A DNA stretch of 64,000 nt from Saccharina japonica (lineage: Eukaryota; Sar; Phaeophyceae; Laminariales; Laminariaceae), in assembly GCA_008828725.1 (NCBI GenBank), contig MEHQ01003910.1, positions 4,371 through 68,370 of the forward strand. The letters run 5' to 3'. The notes under the pieces are model-generated. The model did not search any database and had not been told where the DNA came from. It was given only the letters and a program-made list of their open reading frames with translations. The translations under genes were made by a program, and so were the position numbers. Numbering within the stretch: position 1 is the stretch's first letter; every line of letters starts with the position of its first letter. This document shows, piece after piece, positions 29,592 through 40,936 of the stretch.

Positions 29592-31190
29592 CGATGCCTG
29601 TCAAAGCAGCCGCTGTGACGGCACCATGTATTCCTCGGTTACGGAAATACCTGATGTGTCCTACCTAGATGATACTAACGCGCAGAGGGCCAAGCGTGAG
29701 AGGGCATGAAATAGTTCGGCACTCCACGCGGCAATCTACGATATGAAAAGGGGACGGCACTTGAAAATATCTCAATGGTTGCATGTATAGTCACAGCGTG
29801 CAGAGACGGGTTCAGTGTATGACAGTAGAATAACATACGACAGCCTTGTTGCGATACATAGGGTCGGCGTCATATCTCCTGAGTTCTCAAAGCATAATAT
29901 AATCTGAAATTTGACTTCGGAGAACGCGACTTCGACGTTTGGTTTTTGCACCACCCGACAAACACGACCGGCGAGCTAGAGTACTACCGTCCTGAATTGA
30001 TAACAAGTACCAGGTATAGCGTTAATTGGAAGCTGGACACTTGAGGGGCTCAATCAGCCATGAACTGACGAGGTAAAGAGTGGTACCCTCAGCGCGGCAT
30101 TACTCATGACGTGTTTACTTGACTCATTCACGAGAAACGAATTGTCAAAGGGATGTCACGTGTTGTCGATAATATTCTTGTATGTCACACGGATCACACG
30201 CTAGTGCATGCTACCGTATAGTGCACGCTCGAATATTTTCTTTGTACAGACCTGGATCTCGAAATGGTCATTTTCCAACATGAAAACATTATACCCTGTC
30301 GATTTACAGCAGCACATGGCACCTACTGAATACAGGCCTCCGGGCGTGGGCGAAGTTTCCTAGTGTATCCTATTTCCAGGCCTTCCTTACCTTCGCCGGG
30401 CAGAACCCGATATAATTTATCATTTTCCGTTTGAAACGGTCTTCAATGATGAAGCCCACGTTCGGGTTCCGAAACCGTCGGCGTGTACTCTTACTGGTTG
30501 GTGGGCGTCAGTAAGTACTCCACAAACGAATTGTTTTTTTCCCGCTTACTACCCTTCTCTTTGGGCACGTACTGAGTGCTGCGGATGCCACCAGGAATAG
30601 CGTTTGCGTATTTTCCCTCCTCTTCGCTTGCTCTATCCTTTTAAGTGCTGGCTTCTCCGAGATCACCGTTGTTTTCGCCATGTACTCCAGTCCCCCCCCG
30701 AGTCCTTCCTATATTCATCTATGCCACCGACACTACCCTCTCCACCCGTTCCGGCCCAACCCCCACGCTTCCAATTACTGCTGTTATCCTGTTCCAAACC
30801 GCTTGCTTCTCTGTCACAATTACCACCCCCCCCCGCGCTCTTCTCCTACCCCTGCTCGTCAACACTCCTCTGTCACGGTTATCCTCCTGGTCACAAAACG
30901 TTATACCGTCACCGTGGCTGCCCCGGTTGTGCTCACTCCCTGACGTACAGTCAACAGCTCACGTTGAAGAAATACCGAAAGAAAATCGTTATGCCAGTAG
31001 CACCGAAGAACCGCCGACCAAAGTCTTAGCAACATCAGTGTGCTTACAGCGGGGAAACATTGTACTGATTGTAGAGTCGCTCCGCTCGACGAACACCCTG
31101 CAATCCTAGTCTTGGAACGTCCGTGCCTGCCTGCCGCGTGATGAAACCATTCACACGCAACAGATTTCGGCGCAGCATGATGTACCGCTT
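29592..31190. other. Intergenic; pyrimidine-rich tract, no gene recognised
   Basis: 30600-30960 is strongly C/T-rich on the + strand and keeps all forward frames open for a while (Pro/Ser/Leu-rich reading), which is composition rather than coding evidence. A similar tract lies at 56180-56400. Confidence 0.5.
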
Positions 31191-31195
31191 CGAAC

Positions 31196-31926
31196 ATGTT
31201 GCATCAAGGGTCGGATGCACTGAGCGCGAAAATACATGGCCTGGTGGGTATTGCCGGCGCACAAACATCGAGTTCATCGTCAGCGTGGAGCGTAGCTAGG
31301 TCGTCCGATGGACGACACGTGGTGTCAATTGCCCCCGTCTTCTCCTCCCCCTCCCCGCCGTCGTCACTCAACTCCTCTACATACTCTCCATTCTCTGAAA
31401 AAAAAAAGGCTGTCCGGAATACGTGGATCGTTGCCGGCATTCGCGCCGTGGTCTTCGAGATTGACGAGGTTATCGTCGGCGCCGCCCACCGTCATGGCAA
31501 GCCCCTCCTTTTCAAGCAGGCCCCTACGGAATACCTGGCGCGAATGTATGTGTACGATGACCTCACCCATGCAATGGGTCATCAAGATCCTACTGTCAGA
31601 AGCAGACAGCCTGTTGGTCTCCCATGTTCTCCACGTTGTCACTCTCCTTCAACAATGCCTCGAGATACTCCGCCACACCGAGCTTAACCAGTTTGTCGTA
31701 CCTTTCATCGATCGGCTGCACCTCATCCCCTCAGGCGCAGCCTTGGACTTCGACTCCGACGCCCTGGTGCCGCGCTGCCTTCTTCATTTGTCGGATCCTC
31801 TTCCATGTGCCCCGAAGAATGTATGCCCGGCCTACCAATTTACATGGAAAACACATGAGCGACTTCACGTTGCGAAGAGTATATATCAAAGTTCAACGTA
31901 TCACGAGAACGTGCTGTTTCACGTAG
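31196..31926 (+). other. Unrecognised coding-like stretch
   Basis: Two overlapping forward frames look more protein-like than their surroundings. One holds FEIDEVIVGAAHRHGKPLLF and an EYLARMYVYDDL string; the other, further on, holds LLSEADSLLVSHVLHVVTL and VPFIDRLHLIPSGAALDF. I recognise no family. It could be an old gene or element remnant, or a spliced gene whose junctions I cannot place. Confidence 0.3.
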
Positions 31927-33307
31927 GAGGTGAGTATTCTTATTTTAACTCGCACCGTTGTTTCCTTCGCGTATAATACTGCGCGTACTGTAGCACCACG
32001 CTGGGGAGTAGTGAGCGGTGCTTCGTGCGATCAAAGTCAACAGGTACCAGGTACATCGAGTTCTCGTACATGATCGCGGGATTATCATTTCACCGACTGC
32101 TGTTTAACAGTAGTACCGGCACACGGGTTATACATTGCAGAAATATCAAGTTACTAAGTATCGCTTTGAGCCTCGTATAAACGCTATGACGACATGCTGC
32201 GAGCTAGCAACAGCACGTGCTTGGGCCCGGCGCACGTTTTGCGTTGTACGTATCGCCAACTACTGCCGTCTTAGCAAGGACGCGGTTAGTTGCAGAGTTG
32301 ATCGCGCCTGATCACGAATGTTGAATGCAACGTAGAACGCCCCCGAGATCCCTGTTGCTGTGCTTCTCTCCGTTGAAGGCACCGCCACATCGTAAACTCC
32401 ACAGCGTATCAACGTGGGGAATTGTCATCGCAGACGCACCACGCTCGCGCGCGCCGCTCATCACCACTACGAACTGCTGTGTTGCCAAGGGTCTCTGGTG
32501 TTACACATCTTCCAGCGCGATCGTTTCGGGTGTATCATGTCCGCAAAAGACAGGTACTACGGTAGAGGTAGAATGTTTTAGCTACAACCTGTTTTGGACG
32601 ATCGGGCTGCATACGTCCAACTCGACGGAGGTTCTTTGCTGTTTTGCATTTATTAGTGTTTAGGTGTACAGTCACGCCATTTGAGTTGCAATCCGGTAGT
32701 TCGTTTATTTCTCCTCAAGAGCACGGTTTGGGTGAGGAATAGAGACAACATGGTGCGCGTCTACCACAGCCACTAAGCGAAAACCGCAACATCTGTGCTT
32801 TGGATCTGTTTCAATAGTATGTCTGCTCCTCTGCCCGTCGCACTCTCTTCTCGCTTGTGCTGTCGCGGACTGCAGGTGAGTATATTTGTTTAACCATAAT
32901 CGTTTTGTACTACTGGTGCATGCGGGATTGTCCACGCGACTCAAACCATGTGATTTTTCAAACTTCGTCGCTGCTCTGAGCTCCGCTCAGGAACGGGTTA
33001 CCGCCCCTTACCGCGCCTGATACTGCAGGTTGCTCCGAATCGTGCGCGAACGAACACAGGCGACGTTGTCGCGTCCGTTGATCCTTTCATCTTGACGGCC
33101 AAGCACTCCCTGTACGCGGGAGCGGGGAAGGAAATCCGAGGAGGGAATATTGCGCATGTGTCGAGTAATTTTCTACCCGCGCTCATGTGGAGAAAGGGGG
33201 GCGGGTCCTGCAAGTAAGTGTGTGCAGCACAGCCGCAGGGAGGTATCAAGTCATCCGTTTGCATTGCATGTTTCCGAAAACACAACTATTGCGCAGTCAT
33301 AATACGC
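31927..33307. other. Intergenic, little recognised
   Basis: A fragment at 32722-32775 (ggtttgggtgaggaatagag then catggtgcgcgtctaccac) belongs to the family of the element at 29361-29591. The - frame at 32998-33285 lies where a reverse transcriptase would follow the LINE endonuclease but shows no such motif. Confidence 0.5.
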
Positions 33308-34096
33308 CTAATTACACATCGGGTCCCGTGTAATCTTTGGGCGGTTTAGACGGCTGTCTGTCCATATTCGGCAGTGATCCGTAGTTCCCGCGTCCGCCGC
33401 GCATACATGTACTTCCGTTTCCTTACTACTTCCATTTTCTACCACTAAAAAGTCAAGAACGGAGCTTTCTCCCTTTTGTATGCACTGTCTAGTCCATTCT
33501 GGCTCTGGCTTATTTGCTCTACCGTTCAGAGTCTTCATCTCATTGTTCTTAAGGAACTTCAGCATCTCTTCCCCGTTCTTATTCTTTGTTACTTCCCCAT
33601 ACTGTCCAATGTTCTCGTTCGGGTTGCTTGCCTTCCCAATTATTGAGTTAAAATCTCCGACTAGTACTACTTCTCCTTGTCGTTTATATTTTTGTACATC
33701 TACTTCTATTTCTCCGAAGTTCTTCTGTATATCTTTCACCGTACTCTTCGACTCTGGGGGCATATAGATGTTTCCTAAGAAATAATCTTTCGCTCCCCTC
33801 TCTCCGGGTATCTTTATCCAGATGCTTTCGTCGAACTTCGTGTCTTTGATCACTTCTATTATGTCACACAGGTATTCTTTGACTAGGAACCCTACTCCCC
33901 CCGCCCCCCTATTCTTCTTGTTCTGTCCCTTTCTCTTTTTCCCTATCCATGCGTACTCTCCAATTTTGCATCCTATTTCGCCCCCCCCTTTTTCCCACGA
34001 CTCTTGAATTCCCACTATGTCTAAGTCGCGCTCACTTATTTGTTCGGCTATTTCTATCCTCTTGCGCTCTTCCGTGGCGAATCCACATAGGTTCCA
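33308..34096 (-). mobile_element. LINE remnant: ORF2 endonuclease (EEP/AP-type) domain
   Basis: On the - strand the frame after the ORF1 stop reads WNLCGF, then ERDLDIVGIQESWEKGGG, then VVLVGDFNS at about 33665-33645, then LDFLVVENG, and ends near TTDHCRIW. These are the ordered motifs of the endonuclease/exonuclease/phosphatase fold of non-LTR retrotransposons: the Asn of WN, the Glu of IQE, GDFN and a DH pair. Composition is Lys-rich (GKKRKGQNKKN), unlike the host exons. The frame stops soon after DHCRIW and no reverse transcriptase follows, so the element is cut at its 3' side, the opposite of the usual 5' truncation. Confidence 0.8.
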
Positions 34097-34609
34097 TTAC
34101 CCTATTCTCAGCTTCTTCTTCGTTTCACTGTTCGCTCGACTCTTGTCTTTCGTTTTTTCTCCTTCGTTGCTACTTCTGTGTTCTCTTCTTTGAGTTTTCT
34201 TACTGTTTCCGTTTCTGGTTTTGTCGTCTTGCTCTACGCCACTGTGTTTCTCTCTCATTCCCTTTGGGCCAGTTACTGTTTCCTGCCTCCCCTTGCCCCC
34301 GTTCACCCTAGGACTACGTCTTAGATTCGCTATTCCATTAGCTATACATACCCTCCACCCTAGTTTTCTAACCCATGCCGACACCTTTTCTGTCTCTAAT
34401 CTCTGCCACTCCATGCTCGCTTTCGGTTTAAGCGTGACTCCAAAATGATCTCCCTCCCTTTCTACTTGTCCTAATGCAAAACAGTATAGTCCTACTTCGT
34501 CGCACTTCCTCTTGAACTCTATTCTCGTCATGTCGCTAGGAACTCCGAATACCAGCACTACTAGTAGTTTACCCTTCCAGTCTTTCTTACTCCACCCACC
34601 CTGCCTCAC
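34097..34609 (-). mobile_element. LINE remnant: ORF1-like protein
   Basis: 170 codons, highly charged. The first part reads KGKLLVVLVFGVPSDMTRIEF and GLYCFALGQVEREGDHFGV, like the RNA-binding RRM-type region of some LINE ORF1 proteins; the tail is rich in Lys, Arg, Ser and Asn (TKDKSRANSETKKKLRIG). It ends at a TAA (34099-34097) and the endonuclease frame continues directly in the same frame, so ORF1 and ORF2 may be joined by stop read-through or a point change. The frame stays open upstream to about 34675. Confidence 0.65.
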
Positions 34610-34679
34610 CGTTTTTCTCTGAATCCCTTCCGAGACTATCTCCAGCTTGTTTTTGTTCAGGTTTGTAGTGGGAAATGTT

Positions 34680-35500
34680 CAAGTTACTGGGACTTCCCAA
34701 TCCTAGTACTCGTTGAGGGTCTGGTGTCTTTCAGTTCTTTGCCGGCGCACCACACTAAATAGTGTCTCCAACACGGGCTCGTAGCCTGGAGCCAAGTTCA
34801 ACACCCTTAACACAAGTACCCCACGTTTGTGTCAGGCGATCTGCATGGTAACCATCCTGGCGTCCCACGACCGTATCTTCTATCTTCTTGCCCCGCTGCT
34901 GTACTGGTTACTTTCCTCCAGGGAGGTCATTTTTAACGTGCAAGGTTCAAGGACGGCTTGCATAACACAAAGTCTTACTCACACATCGGAATGCCCCGTA
35001 CTTCGCTTATGTACGTTTCACCATGGGTAGCTACCCCACTAATGCTCCCGAGTAGACCTTCGCTGCCGAAAGCTTGGCCAACGATCCCCCTACGCTTTGT
35101 ACCGGCTTCTATCCTTCAAGATGTCAAGATATCTACGTACCGCTTGGTGCTCCGTCTCTTTGGTCGTGTGGTCGGTCAATGGCAAGGCGTTTGTTTCATG
35201 AGTTCAATAGGCCTGACTTAGTGTCATGCATCATCCACCCCTCCCCTTCATTTGGCGCATGGTATGTGCACCAAGTTTCAGGGGTTTGGGACGATGACAG
35301 ACCAGATTTCCACCGCCCAATGGAAATCGGTAAGTTTTTCCGGGTATCTCACCACGAGACCCCAACCTTCATGTGAATTGACCATGTCGGGGTGACCTTG
35401 CTGTATCTATGTGTGTGCATGTAGGGTGGTCCTCCGTCATGCTGGGTTTTTGGTCTATGCTTTAATCTGTTCACTGTAGATTACCTGATACGATATGGGA
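34680..35500. other. Intergenic, nothing recognised
   Basis: Overlapping + frames at 34958-35376 show no domain. No repeat or RNA signal seen. Confidence 0.5.
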
Positions 35501-35509
35501 GATGATATA

Positions 35510-35945
35510 ATTTATTTCTGGTTTGTGTTTTGGTATGTGGAAAAAAAACTGGTTAGTTTAGTAATTTCATGTCTATGTTCGGTTTGTGTTTTGATATGAG
35601 AAAAAGAACGGGTTAGTTGAGTAGTTTCATGTCTATGTCTGGTTTGTGTTTTGATATGGGGAAAAAAAACTGGTTAGTTTAGTATTTTCATGTCTATTTC
35701 CGGTTTGTGTTTTGATATGAGAAAAAAAAACTGGTTAGTTTAGTAATTTCATGTCTATATCCGGTTTGTGTTTTGATATGAGAAAAAGAACGGGTTAGTT
35801 GAGTAGTTTCATGTCTATGTCTGGTTTGTGTTTTGATATGGGGAAAAAAAACTGGTTAGTTTAGTAATTTCATGTCTATATGTCCGGTTTGTGTTTTGAT
35901 ATGAGGAAAAAAAACTGGTTAAATCAGTAGTTTCATGTCTAAAGT
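35510..35945. repeat. 61-bp tandem array with a three-unit higher-order period
   Basis: Seven units of 58-63 bp, each ggtttgtgttttgatatg, a purine run, ggttagtttagtaatttc, then atgtct. Units 2-3-4 (from 35577, 35635, 35696) match units 5-6-7 (from 35757, 35816, 35877) in order, including the shared agaacgggttagttgagtag variant in 2 and 5. The array thus last grew by duplication of a three-unit block of about 180 bp. Confidence 0.9.
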
Positions 35946-37307
35946 CTGGTGGCTTGTTTTACAGCGTCGTTGCCACTCGACGCCAACCCATAGTTGTCTA
36001 GCAGAAGGGGCGGCATGTTTTACAGCGCCGTCGCCAAGCGACGCCAACCCAACCTATAAATATATAATATATTTATAGGGGGGGGGGGGGGGGTTCCCGG
36101 ATATGGGGGGGGGTTATTCTGGTCTACGGAGATTGGGGTTATATATTGTGTGGCGAGGCATTATGATCTGAGATGATACTGGAATACCTCCGCGTGCATG
36201 ATGCTGCTCCCTACGGGGCCAGTCGATGATGGTACTGGTACGAGCCGGGTTTTGATGATAATAATACTGCCCGTATATATATATGAGGGGTGCAGCCGGC
36301 GACAATCCTGGTGCGGCTTACATTCTGTGTGTGGTTTATGTGGTGAGATCTCTGACAGAACGGTATTGACCCATCTTGTGTGCTTGGTATTTGGTGGACG
36401 AGTACATTATCTACTGCTCTTCCTCCACGACTCATGGTATAACCACGGGTGTCAGCAAGTGACGCGTTTCGACAGCGGCGTATACAAACAGTGCACTGGG
36501 CCCTGTGTATCGTTTTATTTAAGGCCTAATAAATGTGTTGCGCTTTCTTCTACATACGGATAAGACTTGGTAATGTTCACGCCTATCATCGAGGCGCTTT
36601 CATGAGGTGTATCAGGACTATGTAATTTCCGTTTCGCGATGTTGGGTATACCAAGGCGAAGAAGGACAGTAGGGGCCGATCCTAACAAGGAGTGAAGTTC
36701 TGTTTTTTTGTTTTCGGGGTTTTCGGGTTATTTCTGATTTTCCCCCAAACATTTCGGGAAATCCCAGAAATATTTAATGCCCGAAACAACCTGGCCTTTA
36801 TGTTGGGTTTTGTACACGGGTGAGGAGGATCGGGCAGCCCCACCGTACTAACTGCCCCACCCCTCACGACCAGACAAGACTGGCAACGAATATATATATA
36901 TTTTGGTTTCTATCAGAAACGTGCCGGTATTCTTCTCCTGATATGAGTGCTGGTGTACTTTGCAGTCGATACGTGAAAATGGCGCTGTCGGTTTACTTTG
37001 AATGTTTTGCGGGCACCGTCGACCTTGTTTGTTGTTCCCCTTCCAGTGATGTCGTGTCTCGTTTCCGTTGGGAGATGTAATATGGAAATGGGATTGAGAC
37101 AATCGGTACGAGGATTACCGTTTTCGCCTGGCAGTCATATACGATGCAAGTTGAGATTGTCGATTACCTGGCAATAAATGACAACATATTCGGGACCAGT
37201 CGCATTCCGTAACGAGTAGGGAGGCTGTGTGAGATATACTCGGGGGTACGTCTCCAGGGATTTCAGATTTACGTTGTATGAAACGGTGTATCATTGTTTT
37301 CGACGAC

Positions 37308-37447
37308 AAGTCCCCGGGTGCAGTCTGCCGTACGATGATTCTCTTCCTGTCTGTGTGAATATCATGACTCAAGGATACGCCTTTAGTATTTGTTTTCTTA
37401 TTCAACAACACAGCGACAGGGGACGTTGCCGTAAGGGACATGTCACC
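37308..37447 (+). repeat. Dispersed repeat family R, copy 2
   Basis: Shares gggtgcagtctgccgtac, tatttgttttcttattcaac and ttgccgtaagggacatgtca with copies 1 and 3. Lies inside the inverted-repeat element. Confidence 0.5.
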
Positions 37448-38782
37448 AGCGCAATACGTTAACACATTTAGGTTTGGGTTTGCTGCCTCACAGAGTGGTC
37501 ACGCCCTTGGGGTACGTCCGCGAGAAAAATATCGTCGCAGGCGGAAACCTCGGGGAATCGACACCCTAACCTTGTCACACATGTGACGAACGGCCGTGCC
37601 CGTACCGCATTCGCCGAACCGTGGCGGGTCTCAACTCTCCTAGTTTTTAGGGGATGAGATGTCGACAACATTCACGGTTGAACTTGCGTACCTCATGATC
37701 TTTAGCAGTCGATGAGTTTTGCCGACAGCGTCTTCACGTCAGTCATCTTCACGGCGACAATGTTGCCGAACTCTTGTAGTGTTAAGCGTTTCTTGACAAG
37801 TACCGAGCTCCAGAGCGGCCTCGCTTCTAATGTTGGGTAGGCAGGGATCGGCTTGTTTCCTTATGTGCCTGTTTATTGCCCATTTTGATATTATTTTCTT
37901 TAACCCAGTTGTTGAAGTATTGGTTTCGACAGTTGTGGCGTTTAATGAATACCTGGGGGATATATCTGGGATATTCCATAACTCAAGACTCTCACTGCTG
38001 CGTGATATGTTTAATACCTCCCGTACAGAGGAATAGCACTACTGCAGTGCTTAGCCTCTGGAACCACGTATGTATACTACTGTACTGTAGCAGCACAGTA
38101 CTCTGTGTCAATAACAACAACAACACCAAAACAAGGCTCCAGTAAAACTATAACAAATGGGACTGTGTAGCACAAACAAAAAGCTACAATAAATCACCTA
38201 CCATCACAATCGGAAAGGGCCCAAAGGAAGCGGTGTAGGGAGCACGTGGAACGTAGACGGGGAGTTACAAAAGCGGCCACGGCAAAATCACGCGACGAGC
38301 AGCCCTTAGAGCAAGGGGCACACGGCCAGAGAATACGGGCAGGTCGACGAAATCAGGGTTACGGTCCTGGTACAACAGTAGTTGCTAAACCCTTCGACCT
38401 TTTCTGTATTCGTCCCTCGTCCACCTAACGTTCTCACACATCGAAGCAGGAAGTGGCAGTCGCTTTTCCACGCGAAATGCTCTTTGCATTTCGGTGCAGC
38501 TTCATGTGGTTCAAACATTTCTCGTGGCGGCTGAAGATCCCGGTCGATACAATCACAATGGTTGGTATTTTCCAAATTCCATCCCCAGATGCTCGGGTAG
38601 CTAGGAACTGCGACAGCTCGGCGCAACAAGGTCGCACGACGGCTCCACGCTTGTTATGGTCAGGGGGACGAATCTCCGGTTTTTCTTTAGGCGGTGATGT
38701 CATTTCTCGCGGAGGTATGCTAGACCCGAGACTGCTCTGTTAGACGTCGAACATAAAAGTGCACATTCGAAATGTATGGCCG

Positions 38783-38925
38783 TGGCGACTTGTCCCGTGT
38801 GACTACGTCACCCGTCACTGTTCTGTTGAAGAAGATAATATACATATACTTAAGCCGTGTCCTTCAGTCGCAAGCTTCAGACAAACATAATACGTATTGC
38901 TGCACGAGGTATGACAGACTGCTCC
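38783..38925 (-). repeat. Dispersed repeat family R, copy 3 (inverted)
   Basis: In reverse complement it shares ggagcagtctgtcatac, cttcttcaacagaacagtga and cacgggacaagtc with the other copies. Oriented opposite to copy 2 within the same inverted-repeat element. Confidence 0.5.
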
Positions 38926-39129
38926 GGCTGACCACCCACGTCGCTGAGTCGGCAACTGGGGACACGTCGCGCAAAACAAGCAAACGATGCCATGTATCAT
39001 ACGCCCCCCCCCCCCCCGCTTGTATAAATATATGATATATTTATAGGTTGGGTTGGCGTCGGTTGGCAACGACGCTGTAAAACACGCCACTCGCTGCGTG
39101 AGCTAGACAACCAGGGTGCCGTTTTTTTT

Positions 39130-39260
39130 NNNNNNNNNNNNNNNNNNNNNNNNNNNNNNNNNNNNNNNNNNNNNNNNNNNNNNNNNNNNNNNNNNNNNNN
39201 NNNNNNNNNNNNNNNNNNNNNNNNNNNNNNNNNNNNNNNNNNNNNNNNNNNNNNNNNNNN
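39130..39260. other. Assembly gap (131 N)
   Basis: Run of N directly after a T run at the outer side of the right inverted repeat. Frames that cross it are meaningless. A long C run (39361-39382) lies close by; such runs and the inverted repeat probably caused the gap. Confidence 0.99.
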
Positions 39261-40936
39261 GGTGCGTAACACCCAACGTGCTTCCGTCCCCGAATTGGCA
39301 AAGCATGCGACGGTATATGTCATATTGACTACGGCCCCGTGCCCACGACATGAGTTATCACCCCCCCCCCCCCCCCCCCCCCACTTGGGCCGAGATATCT
39401 TGTCATATGACACATTGACAGCTAAAACGTCAAGTCCAAATTCCGATCTTAAAATGGTTGCCCGGGTAAAACGGCAATCTTTATAACGAATATATCTCTC
39501 AAATATATCCAAACACAAAAATAGGGGAAGGGGAAAAACCAAAAAAAAAGAATATGATGGCAAAACCTTCAACACAAAAAATACTTTCGTCACATATAGT
39601 GCACCGCGCTATATACCTACGTTGCAGCTTAAACGATACGTCCGACTAGTCTCGCTGGAGCGTGAGAGGACTGCGATACCATGACATATCAAAACAATTG
39701 AGTATGAGGCCTGTGACCAAAGTCGATCGAAAATCGTCGAAGGGGTCCACCATGTAGAAACGTGAGTCCGGTGGAGTCGACGCACGCGCGTACACCTACT
39801 CATCATGCTCACCCCGGGAAAAGGTGATGCCCAGGGGACCCTTGACGCGATCTGTCAGTAAACGCGGAGGGTCATCGATGTGGTGAGAGGACAGAAGCAT
39901 ACAATATTAGAGAAGCTGTTTGTATGGAGTATGGCGTTGCGGGTGCTTACACAGATGGAACGGTAGCATATTCCGTACGGGATTAATAGCGCACCTTGGA
40001 GGACTATCGTAATGAGCTTTGAGTTGACACATGGAAGAGGTCGATTGAAGTGCCCGATGTTTACTGAACGCAAAGGGTGCCAATATCGAACACGGTGCTT
40101 TCGGAAATACCGGATCGAGAATATTCCGAAGCTAGCGTGTGCGACTTTAGCACTCTTTCTGTTGTTGAGAAAATTGGCGCCGTAAAACGATCGCGCCCCC
40201 ATGCAAACTCGTCACCCCGAACATCCTGTTGGTTGTATGTTGTTGCTGAACGTTCCGAAGACCTCACGAATTGTCCGAGCAGCCCAATGGGGGAAAAAAT
40301 GTATCGAGAATATCGTTTCCCAAACGTATGCCTGTAATCCATCATTGTTTCCCAATAAGAGACAACCTTATGAAGGAGAGGCAGTGCAGAATAGGGCGTG
40401 TTCGCGGTGGTAATTTGTGTACATAGCGGAGCAAAGATAAGGTACGATAATATCCCACAATTATGCTTTGTTTCAGAGACGAAGTGATTTACAAGACGGT
40501 AGTCTGCAGAGATCAGACGATTCAAGTAGTGTGCATAGAACGAAAAGGAGGGCCCACCTCGCTAACGCATGTGCAAGTCAAACAGCAGTTATGGAGATAT
40601 AAGCAACTCCATGGGTAGCACAAGGCAAATGGCTACTAACCTTTACGAAACGCTTGTCAGGGCTTGTTGCAATGCGTCGTGCGAGGAATTCGCATTTCGT
40701 TCAGATGGTGGGGTATTCGAGAGGGCCAGCCTACGCGAGGACGGTCGTCACGTTCAAACATGCCCTTCTCGCACATAATGTATCTAAACGGAAGAACCAG
40801 CTTTACTACTGTACGATGTTCACAGACGAAACAATAACTCACGTGCATTTCCCAGACAGGGAAACGCACGACACATGTCACACAGGCAACAAACAGTTCT
40901 CCGGGCAACTTGCATTGCCTCGTCCGGCGCACTCAC
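39261..40936. other. Region 3' of gene B seen exons; last exon not found
   Basis: Gene B should continue here on the - strand. The - frame at 40061-40525 contains ADYRLVNHF after a ctctgcag, which could be an acceptor in the right phase, but gene A offers no matching exon. No other feature supported. Confidence 0.35.

Larger units (their letters stand above)
35989..39112. mobile_element. Possible DNA element with long terminal inverted repeats
   Basis: The left end (35989-36078) and right end (39023-39112) are reverse complements. From outside in, both have gttgtctagc, tgttttacagcg, gacgccaacccaacctataa, and a near-palindromic AT stretch ending in ttata, followed inside by a G run. About 2.9 kb lies between, with no transposase seen, two copies of repeat family R in opposite orientation, and no recognised gene. 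A second, outer copy of the motif lies at 35960-35990. The assembly gap starts 17 bp outside the right end, so target-site duplication cannot be checked. An assembly-linked pair of inverted repeats is an alternative. Confidence 0.5.

Noticed and set aside
30604-31109. Three overlapping Pro/Ser/Leu-rich forward frames
   Set aside because: They result from a C/T-rich tract that contains few stop codons; no start context or domain.
39041-39593. Open frames crossing the N run
   Set aside because: They exist only because the gap has no stop codons.
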